Shown: positions 8,280 to 16,905 of the stretch, piece after piece
Layout: each line of letters opens with the position of its first letter
Position numbering within the stretch: the first letter of the stretch is position 1
NCBI RefSeq assembly: GCF_003634635.1
Contig: NZ_RBJB01000003.1
Location: 62,001-126,000 of the forward strand
Direction: 5' to 3'
Length of the DNA: 64,000 nt
Source: Marinobacter nauticus
GTDB lineage: Bacteria; Pseudomonadota; Gammaproteobacteria; Pseudomonadales; Oleiphilaceae
Position numbers and translations under genes: made by a program
Notes under the pieces: model-generated
Seen by the model: only the letters and a program-made list of their open reading frames with translations
Told to the model about the DNA's origin: nothing
The model's database searches: none

Positions 8280-9286
8280 GATCGTTCCCTCACCTTCTGT
8301 CGCTGAATTTCATTCAACACTTGCTCAGGTGTTATGGGCATACCTGATTCCAGGCTTACGTAGAATGGATACTGAATCAGGACTGCGTGCGCCAATTCTG
8401 ATAAATGTAGTTCGCGATTTCGCCGGCTGCTTACCTTATCCTCAGTAAGCCCCCAGCCTGCATAAAAGGGTAAACCGTAACAGGTTACCGGTTTGTGTCT
8501 GATTAACGCTTCGAAGCCGGCCAACGAGGTGAGGGTGTGCACTTCATCAACCTGTTCCAACATTGGTCCGATGGCGGCGCTTATGACAATCTCATTGGCG
8601 TAATCAGACGCTGCCGCTTCGCCTTCTCCAACACGTCTGGCACCGGCCACGACATCCGGGTGGGGTTTATAAACAATCCAAGCAGTTGGATTTTGTTTCC
8701 GTACTTGCTGCAGAAGGCCGAGGTTAGTTCGAATTTCCCCGCAACCATATTCAATTGAGGCGTCTGTCTCTACCTGACCCGGCACGAGGATAACCTTCTC
8801 TTTTCCCACTGGCGCTCGCCAATCGTCCCCGTTGAGATTATATTTGCTAATGTTCCTGTTTCGGATGTCCAGTAGCAGCCGTTCGGCACGAGCTCTTTCA
8901 CTATCCGTAAATTGATGGGAGGCAAGGAGTGTTTCCAGCCTTGATTCGCCTCGTGCACTGAAGTAAAGGTGCTCAAAGTCGGCGACCCAGGACAAAGGCT
9001 GCTGAAACTCCGCGCCGAGCCCTACGGATCTAAGAAACCCGTCTTCCAACCGCACCAACGTGATGTTCTGGCCCTCGCCAGGCCTCAGACGCTGCCCCCA
9101 AACAACGGCGACCTGGCGGTCTGGGACTTTCTCTACCCGATTAACGTGGGTGATACTGGCCCCTTGCAGGAACCGGTGAAGCGCCGGCCGCCAGTGCCAA
9201 TTAAAACCCACCGCGTAGACGTGGTTCGGGATATTGTATGCTTGGCAGAAATCTTTCCAGGTAAATGGAGTTTGTTCAGGGGGCAT
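8204..9286 (-). CDS. Single-module KpsC-type beta-Kdo transferase
   Basis: A 360-aa protein equal to only one of the two KpsC modules. It has LEDGFLRSVGLGAEFQQP, GQVETDASIEYG, YKPHPDVVAG, LTSLAGFEALI and CYGLPFYAGWGLT. The GLGA...QP..W pattern after the EDGF motif is shared with the C-terminal module of the kpsC at 353-2326 and not with its N-terminal module. It should transfer Kdo to the growing lipid-linked linker. The start is ATG 9286, overlapping the kpsE stop codon as TGATG; an in-frame TTG directly upstream is less likely. Together with the KpsC module in the 3480-6989 fusion it could form a split second KpsC. KpsS is also a relative of this family, but the motifs look more like KpsC. 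Confidence 0.8.
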   Translation of the reverse strand: MPPEQTPFTWKDFCQAYNIPNHVYAVGFNWHWRPALHRFLQGASITHVNRVEKVPDRQVAVVWGQRLRPGEGQNITLVRLEDGFLRSVGLGAEFQQPLSWVADFEHLYFSARGESRLETLLASHQFTDSERARAERLLLDIRNRNISKYNLNGDDWRAPVGKEKVILVPGQVETDASIEYGCGEIRTNLGLLQQVRKQNPTAWIVYKPHPDVVAGARRVGEGEAAASDYANEIVISAAIGPMLEQVDEVHTLTSLAGFEALIRHKPVTCYGLPFYAGWGLTEDKVSSRRNRELHLSELAHAVLIQYPFYVSLESGMPITPEQVLNEIQRQKVRERSWVQGWRRLLKRNARRAIGIIRRAP

Positions 9287-10371
9287 CAATCTCGGTGGTC
9301 CCTGATCACCGCAATCACAAGCTGCCCTATCGCAGCAAATAGAAGGGCAAAAATCGTTACCACAGTTATGTTGTATATTCGTTCGGGCTTTTCAGGATAC
9401 TGAGCCAGGGTCGGGTACTCTAGAATTGAGACCTGCTTGAGTTTACGGGCCGCTTCCACCCTCGTGCTTTCTAGGGAGGTTAGTGCGGTTGAATAGAGAT
9501 CCAGGGCAAATTTTGCTTTCAACTGAAGAGTTTCATACTCTGCAGAAACCCGGTTAAGAGCGTTTCCTCCAGTCGTAGCCAGCTTTGCTTTTTCGATTTC
9601 AATCTGTTGTGCCAGGGCGTCCGCCTCGGACTGCATTCGCCTAACGGTAGGTGATTGAATACTTTGGTAGGTTTTCTGTGACTTGATTTGTGCCCTCAAC
9701 ACCGCCAACTCGGCTTCCAAGCGCGAAACCGTTGAGAATATAGCTTCAACCGTCTGGGTGGGGGCTACCAGTCCTTTTTCATTCTGATAGTGCAGCAAAG
9801 CTTCCCTTGCGGAAAGCAAACGTTCTTCAAGAGTCTGCACTTGTTTATCAATGAAGGCGACCTGCTCCTGCGCCAATCGCTGGCCCATCAGGTTCATGTG
9901 TCGCTCCCCCTCGTCAAGAAGGGCCTGTGTTATTGCTTGGGCAGTTTCTGGATCGTAAGCCTGAACCTCAATCCGCAACACTTTCGAATAATCATCGAAC
10001 GTGATAGCCACGCGCTTATTCATATAGTCGTGAAAAGCTTCAATTGGCACATCCGCAGACTCCAACCGGGACCAACGATCAATCTCAGGATTCGAGTAAT
10101 GCTCTCTTAGATTCAGACTTCCTTGCAGTTTTTGTAGCATCGAGACCGACTGCAAATGCTCCCTCAGAAGCAATAAATCCCCCGATCCCGATGTTCCAGA
10201 CAAAATGGAAGATACATTAAGGCCGCTGGGAATAATCTCAGGGCTCTGCAACACGATGTGGGCTCTTGATACATAGCGGTCTGAGGCCAGGAACCCCCAA
10301 TAGACAACGACAGTAAGAATAACCAAACCAGCAACAATCCAAGTCGGATTGCGTTTCAGGAATCGACTCAT
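9286..10371 (-). CDS. kpsE: KpsE-type capsule export co-polymerase/adaptor (PCP-3 family)
   Basis: A 361-aa inner-membrane protein with one span near each end (about residues 10-28 and 333-355) and a long periplasmic region with heptad-like helices (about 165-310). This is the layout of KpsE/BexC/CtrB, which joins the KpsMT transporter to the outer-membrane channel KpsD. A Pro-rich stretch, EYPTLAQYPEKPERIYN, precedes the second span, as is typical of the family. The start overlaps the kpsT stop as ATGA, and its stop overlaps the next start, so it lies inside a tightly coupled D-M-T-E operon. Confidence 0.88.
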   Translation of the reverse strand: MSRFLKRNPTWIVAGLVILTVVVYWGFLASDRYVSRAHIVLQSPEIIPSGLNVSSILSGTSGSGDLLLLREHLQSVSMLQKLQGSLNLREHYSNPEIDRWSRLESADVPIEAFHDYMNKRVAITFDDYSKVLRIEVQAYDPETAQAITQALLDEGERHMNLMGQRLAQEQVAFIDKQVQTLEERLLSAREALLHYQNEKGLVAPTQTVEAIFSTVSRLEAELAVLRAQIKSQKTYQSIQSPTVRRMQSEADALAQQIEIEKAKLATTGGNALNRVSAEYETLQLKAKFALDLYSTALTSLESTRVEAARKLKQVSILEYPTLAQYPEKPERIYNITVVTIFALLFAAIGQLVIAVIRDHRD

Positions 10372-11030
10372 TTACCAATGCTCTTGTGATAGCTTTTGAT
10401 GGCATCATGTACGTCGTCAAACCAGACGGCTTCACCATCATTAATCCATATCCCGGCCTGACAAAGGTCTTTTAAAATACCGGTTTGATGAGAGACCATG
10501 ATAAGGCTGGACTGACCTACCCGATCGCGGAAAGCTTTCTTGGCTTTTGCCTTGAAGGAAGCATCACCAACTGCCGTCGCCTCATCAGATATGTAAACAT
10601 CAAAATCGAAGGCGAAGGATAGCCCAAACGCTAACCGACTTCTCATGCCTGAAGAGTAAGTCTTAACCGGTTGATCAAAAGCCTTTCCAATCTCAGCAAA
10701 ATCTTGCACCAATTGAATTATCTCCGGTATACGGTGCCCCCCTCCCTGTATACGCGCCACAAACTTCACGTTTTGGCGGCCAGTCATCGAGCCCTGAAGA
10801 CCTCCACCAAGACCTATCGGCCACGATACCCTGCAGTCTTTTCTCACCAAACCTCTGTCCGGAACATCCATCCCACCTATGATACGCAGCAGCGTTGATT
10901 TTCCGGCACCGTTCTTTCCTACGAGACCTACGCTCACATTTCGCGGAATGGTAAAATTAACGTTCCGAAGAACCCAATCTCCTCCAAACGGACCATGGTA
11001 TCTCTTGTAAAGATTCTGAACTTCAATCAT
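10368..11030 (-). CDS. kpsT: KpsT: ATPase of the capsule ABC exporter
   Basis: A 220-aa ABC ATPase, the usual length for KpsT. It has Walker A GKNGAGKST (residues 38-46), the signature YSSGMRSRLAFG, Walker B-like FDVYISDEATAVGD, and an H-loop in MVSHQ. With KpsM it powers export of lipid-linked capsule across the inner membrane. It lacks the C-terminal carbohydrate-binding extension of Wzt-type O-antigen ATPases, which supports a capsule role. Start and stop overlap kpsM and kpsE by four bases each. Confidence 0.93.
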   Translation of the reverse strand: MIEVQNLYKRYHGPFGGDWVLRNVNFTIPRNVSVGLVGKNGAGKSTLLRIIGGMDVPDRGLVRKDCRVSWPIGLGGGLQGSMTGRQNVKFVARIQGGGHRIPEIIQLVQDFAEIGKAFDQPVKTYSSGMRSRLAFGLSFAFDFDVYISDEATAVGDASFKAKAKKAFRDRVGQSSLIMVSHQTGILKDLCQAGIWINDGEAVWFDDVHDAIKSYHKSIGK

Positions 11031-11821
11031 TTCGCTACTAAGCGTGTGCTAAAGCGCATCTGCAAAAGAAAGCCTAGAGTCAGACTAACGGTCGTCCACA
11101 AAAGCAGATAGGTATAGCTGATACCATCCACAACCCGATAGTACTCAAAATAACCAAGCCTAATTAGCTCAACTCCATGTAATACGGGGTTATATAGTAA
11201 GTATTCTTGCAGCTCACGAGGAAAGTATTTAACCGGAATCATAATGCCAGAGAGGAAATACAATGGAAACATTGCCATCCTTATAAACTTGGATAGCTCC
11301 TGAGCTATGGTTACAGCTGTAGACAAGATCAGAGCAACACCAAGTCCGAAGCACAGCACAGTTACCCAGATCAGTAGAGATCCAAGAGGTCTGTGGGGAG
11401 TCATATCATAGCCGACCGCACTAAAACCAAACAGCATTAAAACAACAACCACTGAACTTAAAAGGCCCTCCAATCCACACCGTATTAACACAGTGTCTAC
11501 CGGCAGAACCTGGCGATAAGCAAATAGTGACTTGTTTGCATTAATTGCCTCCATACCGCGGTTCAATTGGTTGCGAAACATGATAAATAGGGTTATGCCA
11601 ACGACGAGCCACGGAATGAAATCAGCTCCCGGAATTATTTTTATTCGTCCCATGATAGTTCTGAGCCATACCAACAAGGCTACATGAGCAATTGGCTCTG
11701 CAACTAACCAAATCCAGGCAATACGGTCTGCACTCAATCGGGCCACTGCTTCTCTCAGGAACAGCCCTTCCCACACATTCCACGTAACTTGTAATGGTGT
11801 TCGAGTACCAAGGGTCTTCAT
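11027..11821 (-). CDS. kpsM: KpsM: permease of the capsule ABC exporter
   Basis: A 264-aa ABC-2 type membrane protein with about six predicted spans. It has the family pattern of an amphipathic N-terminus followed by LRTIMGR, and the conserved PLYFLSGIMIPVKYFPRELQEYLLYNPVLHG region before the last spans. It forms the transmembrane path for lipid-linked polysaccharide with KpsT. The start overlaps the kpsD stop by one base (TAATG), indicating translational coupling. Confidence 0.92.
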   Translation of the reverse strand: MKTLGTRTPLQVTWNVWEGLFLREAVARLSADRIAWIWLVAEPIAHVALLVWLRTIMGRIKIIPGADFIPWLVVGITLFIMFRNQLNRGMEAINANKSLFAYRQVLPVDTVLIRCGLEGLLSSVVVVLMLFGFSAVGYDMTPHRPLGSLLIWVTVLCFGLGVALILSTAVTIAQELSKFIRMAMFPLYFLSGIMIPVKYFPRELQEYLLYNPVLHGVELIRLGYFEYYRVVDGISYTYLLLWTTVSLTLGFLLQMRFSTRLVAK

Positions 11822-13566
11822 TACAGATCCAGCGCCACTTTTGTTGCTACAGCAATCTGATAAAGAATTTGCGTAACGGTGGTGGCAATCTGAAGACTCT
11901 TGGTCTCTACCTTTGGTAGAACCAGTATCTGATCCCCCGGCAGGAGCTGCACCTCACCCGCGTCCCTTACTTCACCATTCTGGCGGGCAATCAGAATATG
12001 GTCCGGGTTGGCATGCTGGCTGAAGCCGCCAGCTGCATCAATGTAATCGCGAGCGCTGCGGCCCGGGATATACACCAGGGATTGCGGAATATAAACCTCA
12101 CCGGACACGAGGATGGCATCCGTGCGCTGTGGTAGCGTGATGGTGTCGCCATCCTGCAGCCGCACATCTACCAGCTTCCCTTGGTGGGCCACCACCAGGC
12201 GCCCATTGGGCTCTACCTTGCGGGCTTCTTCCACGAAGCGAGAGATCAATTCCGCCTCCTGTACCCGGATGGCAGATTCTTCTGCAGTGGATGATGAGGC
12301 ACCAAGGTAGGTGGTCTCCAGCCGGCGCAGGCTGTCGTTCAGAGCTTCCTTCTGGCGTTCAGCCACGGTTTCCCGGCGCAGCGAGATGCTTTCCCAGGCG
12401 GTTTCTTCCGGGTTGATGGCAATTTCGTTCAGCAATTCGTGAAGCGATGTGCCTTTGGGTACCACATAGTAAGATTTGCCCAGGTAGGCGCCCTCTAACT
12501 GAACCACAAGTTTCTGGGAGCGCTGATCAGCCAGAAACAGGACTTCATCGCCGTTGGCGAGTTCAGCAGATTCAAAACGCTCAAGAGGTAAATATTCGGA
12601 ATAAGGCGCAGTACCACGCTTTCCACGAATCAGGGCGTGGGAAACGCCGGGGCGCAATGGCGCGAGCTCACTAAGCATGGAGCCTATGAGAGGGCCTGGG
12701 GATAGTTCGAAAAGATAGGGTTTGCTGACATCCCCCAACGCGGTGATGGCGGGGCCGCGCTTTTCAACCAGCAGGGTGTCGCCTTCCTGCAACTGAGGGT
12801 GGTTCAGCGTGCCTTGAAGTAGAAAATCGTATAGATCGATCCGGGCGATAACTTCGCCATTTCTGCTCAGTTTGATGTCCCGATAGCTACCCAGCTCCTC
12901 ATCTATACCAGAGGCCTGATCCAGCAGGTAGAGGATAGAATCACTAGGCACCCCCACATACCGACCCGGTTTGTTGACGTAGCCAGTCACGAATACCGAG
13001 ACGGGCTGAACGCCCTGCAAGTTGGTGTAAACATTCACATTGTCCGGATAGACACGGCGCACAGCACTTTTCACGACGGAATCCAGCTGGCTATGGCTGA
13101 CTCCCTCGACCTGAACGGGGCCGACCGCAGGAATGAATATGTTGCCTTGTGCGTCTACCGGGAGCACTCGATCCATCTCGACAGCGCCCCAAAGGCGAAG
13201 CGTTACCTGGTCGCCCGGCAGAACGCGGTAGTCTGGATTGAGCCCGTCTGAACGTAAGCCACGAAAGCCACCGGCGAACAGCTCCGCACCGAAAGGCTGG
13301 AGCTCCTCTTGCTGTTGTTCCGTCAGTATCGGGCCGTAAGTACCCGTAGACCTCAGGGTTCTAGCCTGGCGTTCCTGGTCTGCGGTATCTGCTTCGGAAG
13401 GGCCACTGCCCGCGTTTTCCGTTGCCGCCTGGATTTGAGGCATCAGGCGCTCACGCTGACTTGCGGGTATATCACCGATGCTTTGAGCGCTCACACCCAC
13501 ACTCACTATGGAAGTGACTACAAATAACAACGCCGTCACCACGGAGGCAAAATGACGAGTGATCAT
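11821..13566 (-). CDS. kpsD: KpsD: outer-membrane polysaccharide export protein
   Basis: A 581-aa protein with a signal peptide (cleavage probably after VSVGVSA, near residue 27), a polysaccharide export domain (about residues 105-195: YRVLPGDQVTLRLWG ... VYTNLQGVQPVSVFVTGYV), and SLBB repeats, with GEVYIPQSLVYIPGRSARDYIDAAGGF around residues 485-510. It forms the periplasmic/outer-membrane conduit for capsule with KpsE. E. coli KpsD is of similar length (558 aa). The start overlaps the stop of the upstream lipoprotein as ATGA. Confidence 0.92.
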   Translation of the reverse strand: MITRHFASVVTALLFVVTSIVSVGVSAQSIGDIPASQRERLMPQIQAATENAGSGPSEADTADQERQARTLRSTGTYGPILTEQQQEELQPFGAELFAGGFRGLRSDGLNPDYRVLPGDQVTLRLWGAVEMDRVLPVDAQGNIFIPAVGPVQVEGVSHSQLDSVVKSAVRRVYPDNVNVYTNLQGVQPVSVFVTGYVNKPGRYVGVPSDSILYLLDQASGIDEELGSYRDIKLSRNGEVIARIDLYDFLLQGTLNHPQLQEGDTLLVEKRGPAITALGDVSKPYLFELSPGPLIGSMLSELAPLRPGVSHALIRGKRGTAPYSEYLPLERFESAELANGDEVLFLADQRSQKLVVQLEGAYLGKSYYVVPKGTSLHELLNEIAINPEETAWESISLRRETVAERQKEALNDSLRRLETTYLGASSSTAEESAIRVQEAELISRFVEEARKVEPNGRLVVAHQGKLVDVRLQDGDTITLPQRTDAILVSGEVYIPQSLVYIPGRSARDYIDAAGGFSQHANPDHILIARQNGEVRDAGEVQLLPGDQILVLPKVETKSLQIATTVTQILYQIAVATKVALDL

Positions 13567-13994
13567 TGCACACCTCCGATTTCCTGGTCTTGAACCGCCT
13601 TTTGTTCTGCAGTGTAAGATCGGGTTACCCCCCAGTTGCCTTCAGGGTACTCGCATACCGTTGCGGGCAGATTCCCTTCCGAACCTACGATGCTGGTAAT
13701 AAAGCAGGATTTACCCGTAGCAGAGAAGTACCGCTCGCCGACCCGTAGCTGTGCATTCTCGCCCCACGGCGAAGCTCCCAGCTTTACGGTCTCTCCGGTT
13801 CTGGCGTTATCGATCTGCTGAGAATGCTGGTCTGAAAGGAAGGTTACAGTGTTTTTGGTGTTTAACCACTGCGGAACTGGAATCGTTTTAGCCGTGTTGA
13901 TCTGCCCACTGCTCGCACAACCGGCTAATACAGCAACGAAGGCCATCAGCGGAGCGGTCTTCACTGCGGCTTTCGCTTGGTGATGTCTATTCAT
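13563..13994 (-). CDS. Small lipoprotein of the capsule operon, unknown function
   Basis: A 143-aa protein with a lipoprotein signal peptide: a charged N-terminus, a hydrophobic stretch and a lipobox ending LAGC, lipidated Cys about residue 26. Two further Cys (in SCFIT and TVCEY) lie in a region rich in beta-type sequence that starts at ARTGETVKLG and could form a disulfide. I do not recognise a named family. Its place between wzi and kpsD, overlapping the kpsD start by four bases, points to an outer-membrane accessory role in capsule assembly or anchoring. Confidence 0.72.
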   Translation of the reverse strand: MNRHHQAKAAVKTAPLMAFVAVLAGCASSGQINTAKTIPVPQWLNTKNTVTFLSDQHSQQIDNARTGETVKLGASPWGENAQLRVGERYFSATGKSCFITSIVGSEGNLPATVCEYPEGNWGVTRSYTAEQKAVQDQEIGGVQ

Positions 13995-14012
13995 TCAATC
14001 TTGCCTGAATTA

Positions 14013-15416
14013 TCAGAATCCATAAGACCACCGCGCAGAGAGAGACCACTGGTCCAACTCTCGCGAGCGTACTGCAATTTTATCTTCCGCGATCTGGCCA
14101 GAGAGCCTGACCTTACCGTATTCCGTCCCAAACTCCCAAAAACCGCCGAACAACATGACAGCCTGATCTCTTGAGGAATAGAAGTACGTTACGTCCGAAT
14201 CTGGCACAGTAACTCTGGACGGAGGGTTGCCAGTAAAATCAACATAACTGACAGAAGCGCCGATGGTATTGCCATCCGACAGAAAATCGAAATAGCCCAG
14301 AGTGAGAATCTGGCTGTCGGCGTCTATGCTTGCGGCGAGGTTACGACCCTTGTAGCGGTAGCCCGTGCGATAAACCCGGTGTTCGTACGCTATGTCCTCC
14401 ATCGGCGTACCAAACAAGTTATCAGCCAGCGTGTCTGCTCCCTCCAGGTACCAACGCTGCTCCCTGCCCCACAAGCTGGTGGTTGCATCTGCGCCTAATA
14501 GCCAGGATTTCCGGGACGGAAAGCCGCCCGCCTCGTCTTCGCCCATCATCTGGCCGTAAATCGAGGCGGTTTGCTCGCCTATTTCAAAGCCGTATCTAAC
14601 GTCCACTGCCCCGAGCTGATTGCTCGGGTCCTCGGCCGCATCCCTTGGGTTGTCATTACCAGCAAAGGCATCCCAGAACGTAGAGAAAGAGGCAGACCGG
14701 CCATCCCCGCCAAAAATAAATGTGCGTGTAAGACCGATATCCAGCCCTTCGATCGGTCTGAATGTTCCGCGAAATCCAACCAGGAGTGGATCGGCCACTT
14801 CACGCTCACCTTCAAGCTGGCTCACGGTGGCGGTGATTTGCCAGGGACCGAGCCAGGATAGCCAGGGCGTTTCAAATGGCGTTTCCCGATGGCGGCTTAA
14901 CCAAACGCCAGGTGCAGGCCGAGCATTATTCGAAAGAATCAGACTGTTCTGCCAACCTGGTCCCCACCATCTTTCCACGGCGCCTGCCCCCAGGACCCAG
15001 TTGCCCGGAAACAGAGCCAGGTAACTGCCATCGAGGCGTGCTGCATCGTCGTCGCTTGGATTGGCAACCAGTTGCGCATTGATTCCTGCAGCCCACCAGT
15101 TACCATCATACTCCGCCCTGGCTGCAAGCATGCCTTCCTGAGACTCCGCGCTGGCGTAGTCGGTAATAAACTCGTTCTCTGTGCTGCCCGAGATCGCCAA
15201 ACCAGCAGACAGGCCGTTATTGCGAGCCATGCCAACAGAGCCTTTCATAACTGGCCAGGTCGTAACGGTATGGTTCAAAGAACCTGAATCCGCTCGTTTC
15301 TGGAGTTGATGGCGCTCATAAGCATCGCCAACGGTGGTCCACGGTGCAGCATCGACTGTGCTAACGCTAAGGCACGCTACCGCCCCACCGACCAGAGCCC
15401 AGTGTTTTGAGGTCAT
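14013..15416 (-). CDS. wzi: Wzi-family capsule assembly protein (outer-membrane beta-barrel)
   Basis: A 467-aa protein with a signal peptide (cleavage after VSTVDA, about residue 24) and repeated amphipathic strands ending in an aromatic C-terminal residue (YGF), as in outer-membrane barrels. Segments such as GNWVLGAGAVERWWGPGWQNSLILSNNARP and GLDIGLTRTFIFGGDGR match the Wzi family pattern. In E. coli, Wzi is an 18-stranded lectin barrel that fixes capsule to the cell surface. It is the first gene of the capsule operon here. Shine-Dalgarno before ATG 15416 is weak. Confidence 0.86.
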   Translation of the reverse strand: MTSKHWALVGGAVACLSVSTVDAAPWTTVGDAYERHQLQKRADSGSLNHTVTTWPVMKGSVGMARNNGLSAGLAISGSTENEFITDYASAESQEGMLAARAEYDGNWWAAGINAQLVANPSDDDAARLDGSYLALFPGNWVLGAGAVERWWGPGWQNSLILSNNARPAPGVWLSRHRETPFETPWLSWLGPWQITATVSQLEGEREVADPLLVGFRGTFRPIEGLDIGLTRTFIFGGDGRSASFSTFWDAFAGNDNPRDAAEDPSNQLGAVDVRYGFEIGEQTASIYGQMMGEDEAGGFPSRKSWLLGADATTSLWGREQRWYLEGADTLADNLFGTPMEDIAYEHRVYRTGYRYKGRNLAASIDADSQILTLGYFDFLSDGNTIGASVSYVDFTGNPPSRVTVPDSDVTYFYSSRDQAVMLFGGFWEFGTEYGKVRLSGQIAEDKIAVRSRELDQWSLSARWSYGF

Positions 15417-15520
15417 AGGATTTGATTTTCTGAGGACAAGGATAGAACGGCTACAACGGGAGAGACGTTCCCAACAGCTTCCTTGTCAGGGAATGAATGA
15501 AGTATTTCAAAAGCGTGACG

Positions 15521-15548
15521 ATTCTACGGCATGGGGTATGACACGCAA
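15521..15548 (-). promoter_or_regulatory. Candidate promoter (or ops-like element) before the capsule operon
   Basis: In the 238-base gap before wzi, the minus strand has TTGCGT (complement 15543-15548), a 16-base spacer and TAGAAT (complement 15521-15526), a fair sigma-70 match at -10 and poor at -35. The same bases read TGCCGTAGAAT (complement 15521-15531), which partly resembles the core of the ops element (GGCGGTAG..T) that recruits RfaH. The two readings cannot be separated by eye. No rho-independent terminator was seen between the RfaH-like gene and wzi. Confidence 0.3.
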
Positions 15549-15654
15549 GTGACAAAAAGTCTGACACTTCAACAATCAGGGCGTTATGGCAGTAAACATT
15601 TGTTAAATATTAGAAAGTGCAGCTAATCAGGTCACATTTTCGCCATCAGGCTTT

Positions 15655-16134
15655 TCAGGATCTGATGACGGAAACAGGCACCTTTACTTGCTGCTGCTTC
15701 TGCATAAACGAAATCAGCACAATCGCGCGCTCTTCACCATCATAGGCCTGAAAAATTGCGCTAATACCTTTAAACGGCCCATCATCCAGCTCTATGGGCT
15801 GGCCCGGCTTGATGCCGCCCTGCTCTGCCACCTTATCCATACTGCTTTTAATGTGGGCGATCACTTCATCGTCAATCGGTGCTGGCCGGTTGGCAAAGCT
15901 GACAATGCGCAACACTCCCCGGGTGGACCGGAGCTTTGCCCACATCGGGTCGGTTTGCTCCAGGTTCACAAATACGTACCCCGGAAACAGGGGCTCCAGT
16001 TTTCTGGTGCGTTTACCTGCCTTGATCTTCTCCACCTCGATTTTCGGGTAGAAGCAGGCGATATCCTGATTCTGCAGGTGCTGGACCGCCCGGTCGCCCT
16101 GGGCCGGCTTGTGTTGTAGTGCGTACCAGGTCAT
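15655..16134 (-). CDS. rfaH: RfaH-like transcription antitermination factor (NusG paralogue)
   Basis: A 159-aa protein beginning WYALQHKPAQGDRAVQHL, the NusG N-terminal domain pattern with the Trp-Tyr start typical of RfaH. It continues with LEPLFPGYVFVNL and VSFANRPAPIDDEVI; the C-terminal KOW-type domain starts about residue 108. Length agrees with E. coli RfaH (162 aa) and is shorter than housekeeping NusG. RfaH binds RNA polymerase paused at ops sites and keeps long envelope operons transcribed and translated. Lying three bases after cysQ and directly before the capsule operon, it probably controls that operon. A locus-specific RfaH paralogue is also possible. Confidence 0.85.
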   Translation of the reverse strand: MTWYALQHKPAQGDRAVQHLQNQDIACFYPKIEVEKIKAGKRTRKLEPLFPGYVFVNLEQTDPMWAKLRSTRGVLRIVSFANRPAPIDDEVIAHIKSSMDKVAEQGGIKPGQPIELDDGPFKGISAIFQAYDGEERAIVLISFMQKQQQVKVPVSVIRS

Positions 16135-16137
16135 GGG

Positions 16138-16905
16138 TTAGAAATACCAGTTTCCCGCGGCAATGAAATTAGGGTTCAGGATGTTTTCTTTTCCGTAAAC
16201 CAAGGGCTGGCCCTCCGGCGTTTGCACCTTCCCCCCTGCGGCGACGAGCACCGCGTGGGCGGCTGCGGTATCCCACTCGCTGGTCGGGCCCATTCGCGGA
16301 TAAATATCAGCATGACCCTCGGCAATTCGGCAGAATTTCAGGGAGCTGCCAGCCTGGACGGTTTCGTGCGATCCCAGGGCCTCAATAAAGGCACGGGTTT
16401 CTTCATTCAGGTGGTTTTTGCTGGCGACCACCCGCAACGTGTCTTTGGGTTCTGCCACCCGTATGCGGTGCACCCGGCCGGTGCGGTCCCGCATGTGAGC
16501 GCCTTCACCCTTGATGCCCCAGAAAGCTTCTTTCAAGGCTGGAGCGGTGACCACGCCCATCACGGGCTCGCCATCTTCAATCATGGCGATGTTGACGGTG
16601 AATTCCCCCGTGCGCTGGGTAAAATCCTTGGTGCCGTCGATGGGGTCAATCAGCCAGAACCGGCGCCATTTTTTCCGCTCTTCCCAGGGAATCTCCGCGC
16701 CCTCTTCCGAGAGTATGGGAATGTCCCGGCTGATTTGGCGCAGGCCCTTGACAATGATGTCGTGGCTGGCGATGTCCGCAGCGGTGATGGGTGAGTGATC
16801 TTCCTTATAATTCACTTTGAAATCAGACTGGTAGATATGCAGCACTTTTTCGCTGGCTTCATCAGCGATTTTGATCACATCTGGCAGTATGGAACTGTAG
16901 TGCAT
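16138..16905 (-). CDS. cysQ: CysQ: 3'(2'),5'-bisphosphate nucleotidase
   Basis: A 255-aa member of the inositol monophosphatase fold. Metal-binding motifs are visible: SPITAADIASH, LSEEGAEIPWEER, DPIDGTKDFTQRTGEF and, near the C-terminus, SEWDTAAAHAVL. It hydrolyses PAP, the by-product of PAPS use in sulfate assimilation and by sulfotransferases, to AMP and phosphate. The start overlaps the stop of the upstream hydrolase gene by one base, and rfaH follows after three bases, so the three form one transcription unit. CysQ is widespread, so its closeness to sulfotransferase-like genes may be chance. Confidence 0.93.
   Translation of the reverse strand: MHYSSILPDVIKIADEASEKVLHIYQSDFKVNYKEDHSPITAADIASHDIIVKGLRQISRDIPILSEEGAEIPWEERKKWRRFWLIDPIDGTKDFTQRTGEFTVNIAMIEDGEPVMGVVTAPALKEAFWGIKGEGAHMRDRTGRVHRIRVAEPKDTLRVVASKNHLNEETRAFIEALGSHETVQAGSSLKFCRIAEGHADIYPRMGPTSEWDTAAAHAVLVAAGGKVQTPEGQPLVYGKENILNPNFIAAGNWYF

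Noticed and set aside
8204..9286. Calling this gene kpsS
   Set aside because: KpsS is a distant relative, but the GLGA...QP and TSLAGFEAL patterns match the C-terminal module of the local KpsC much better.
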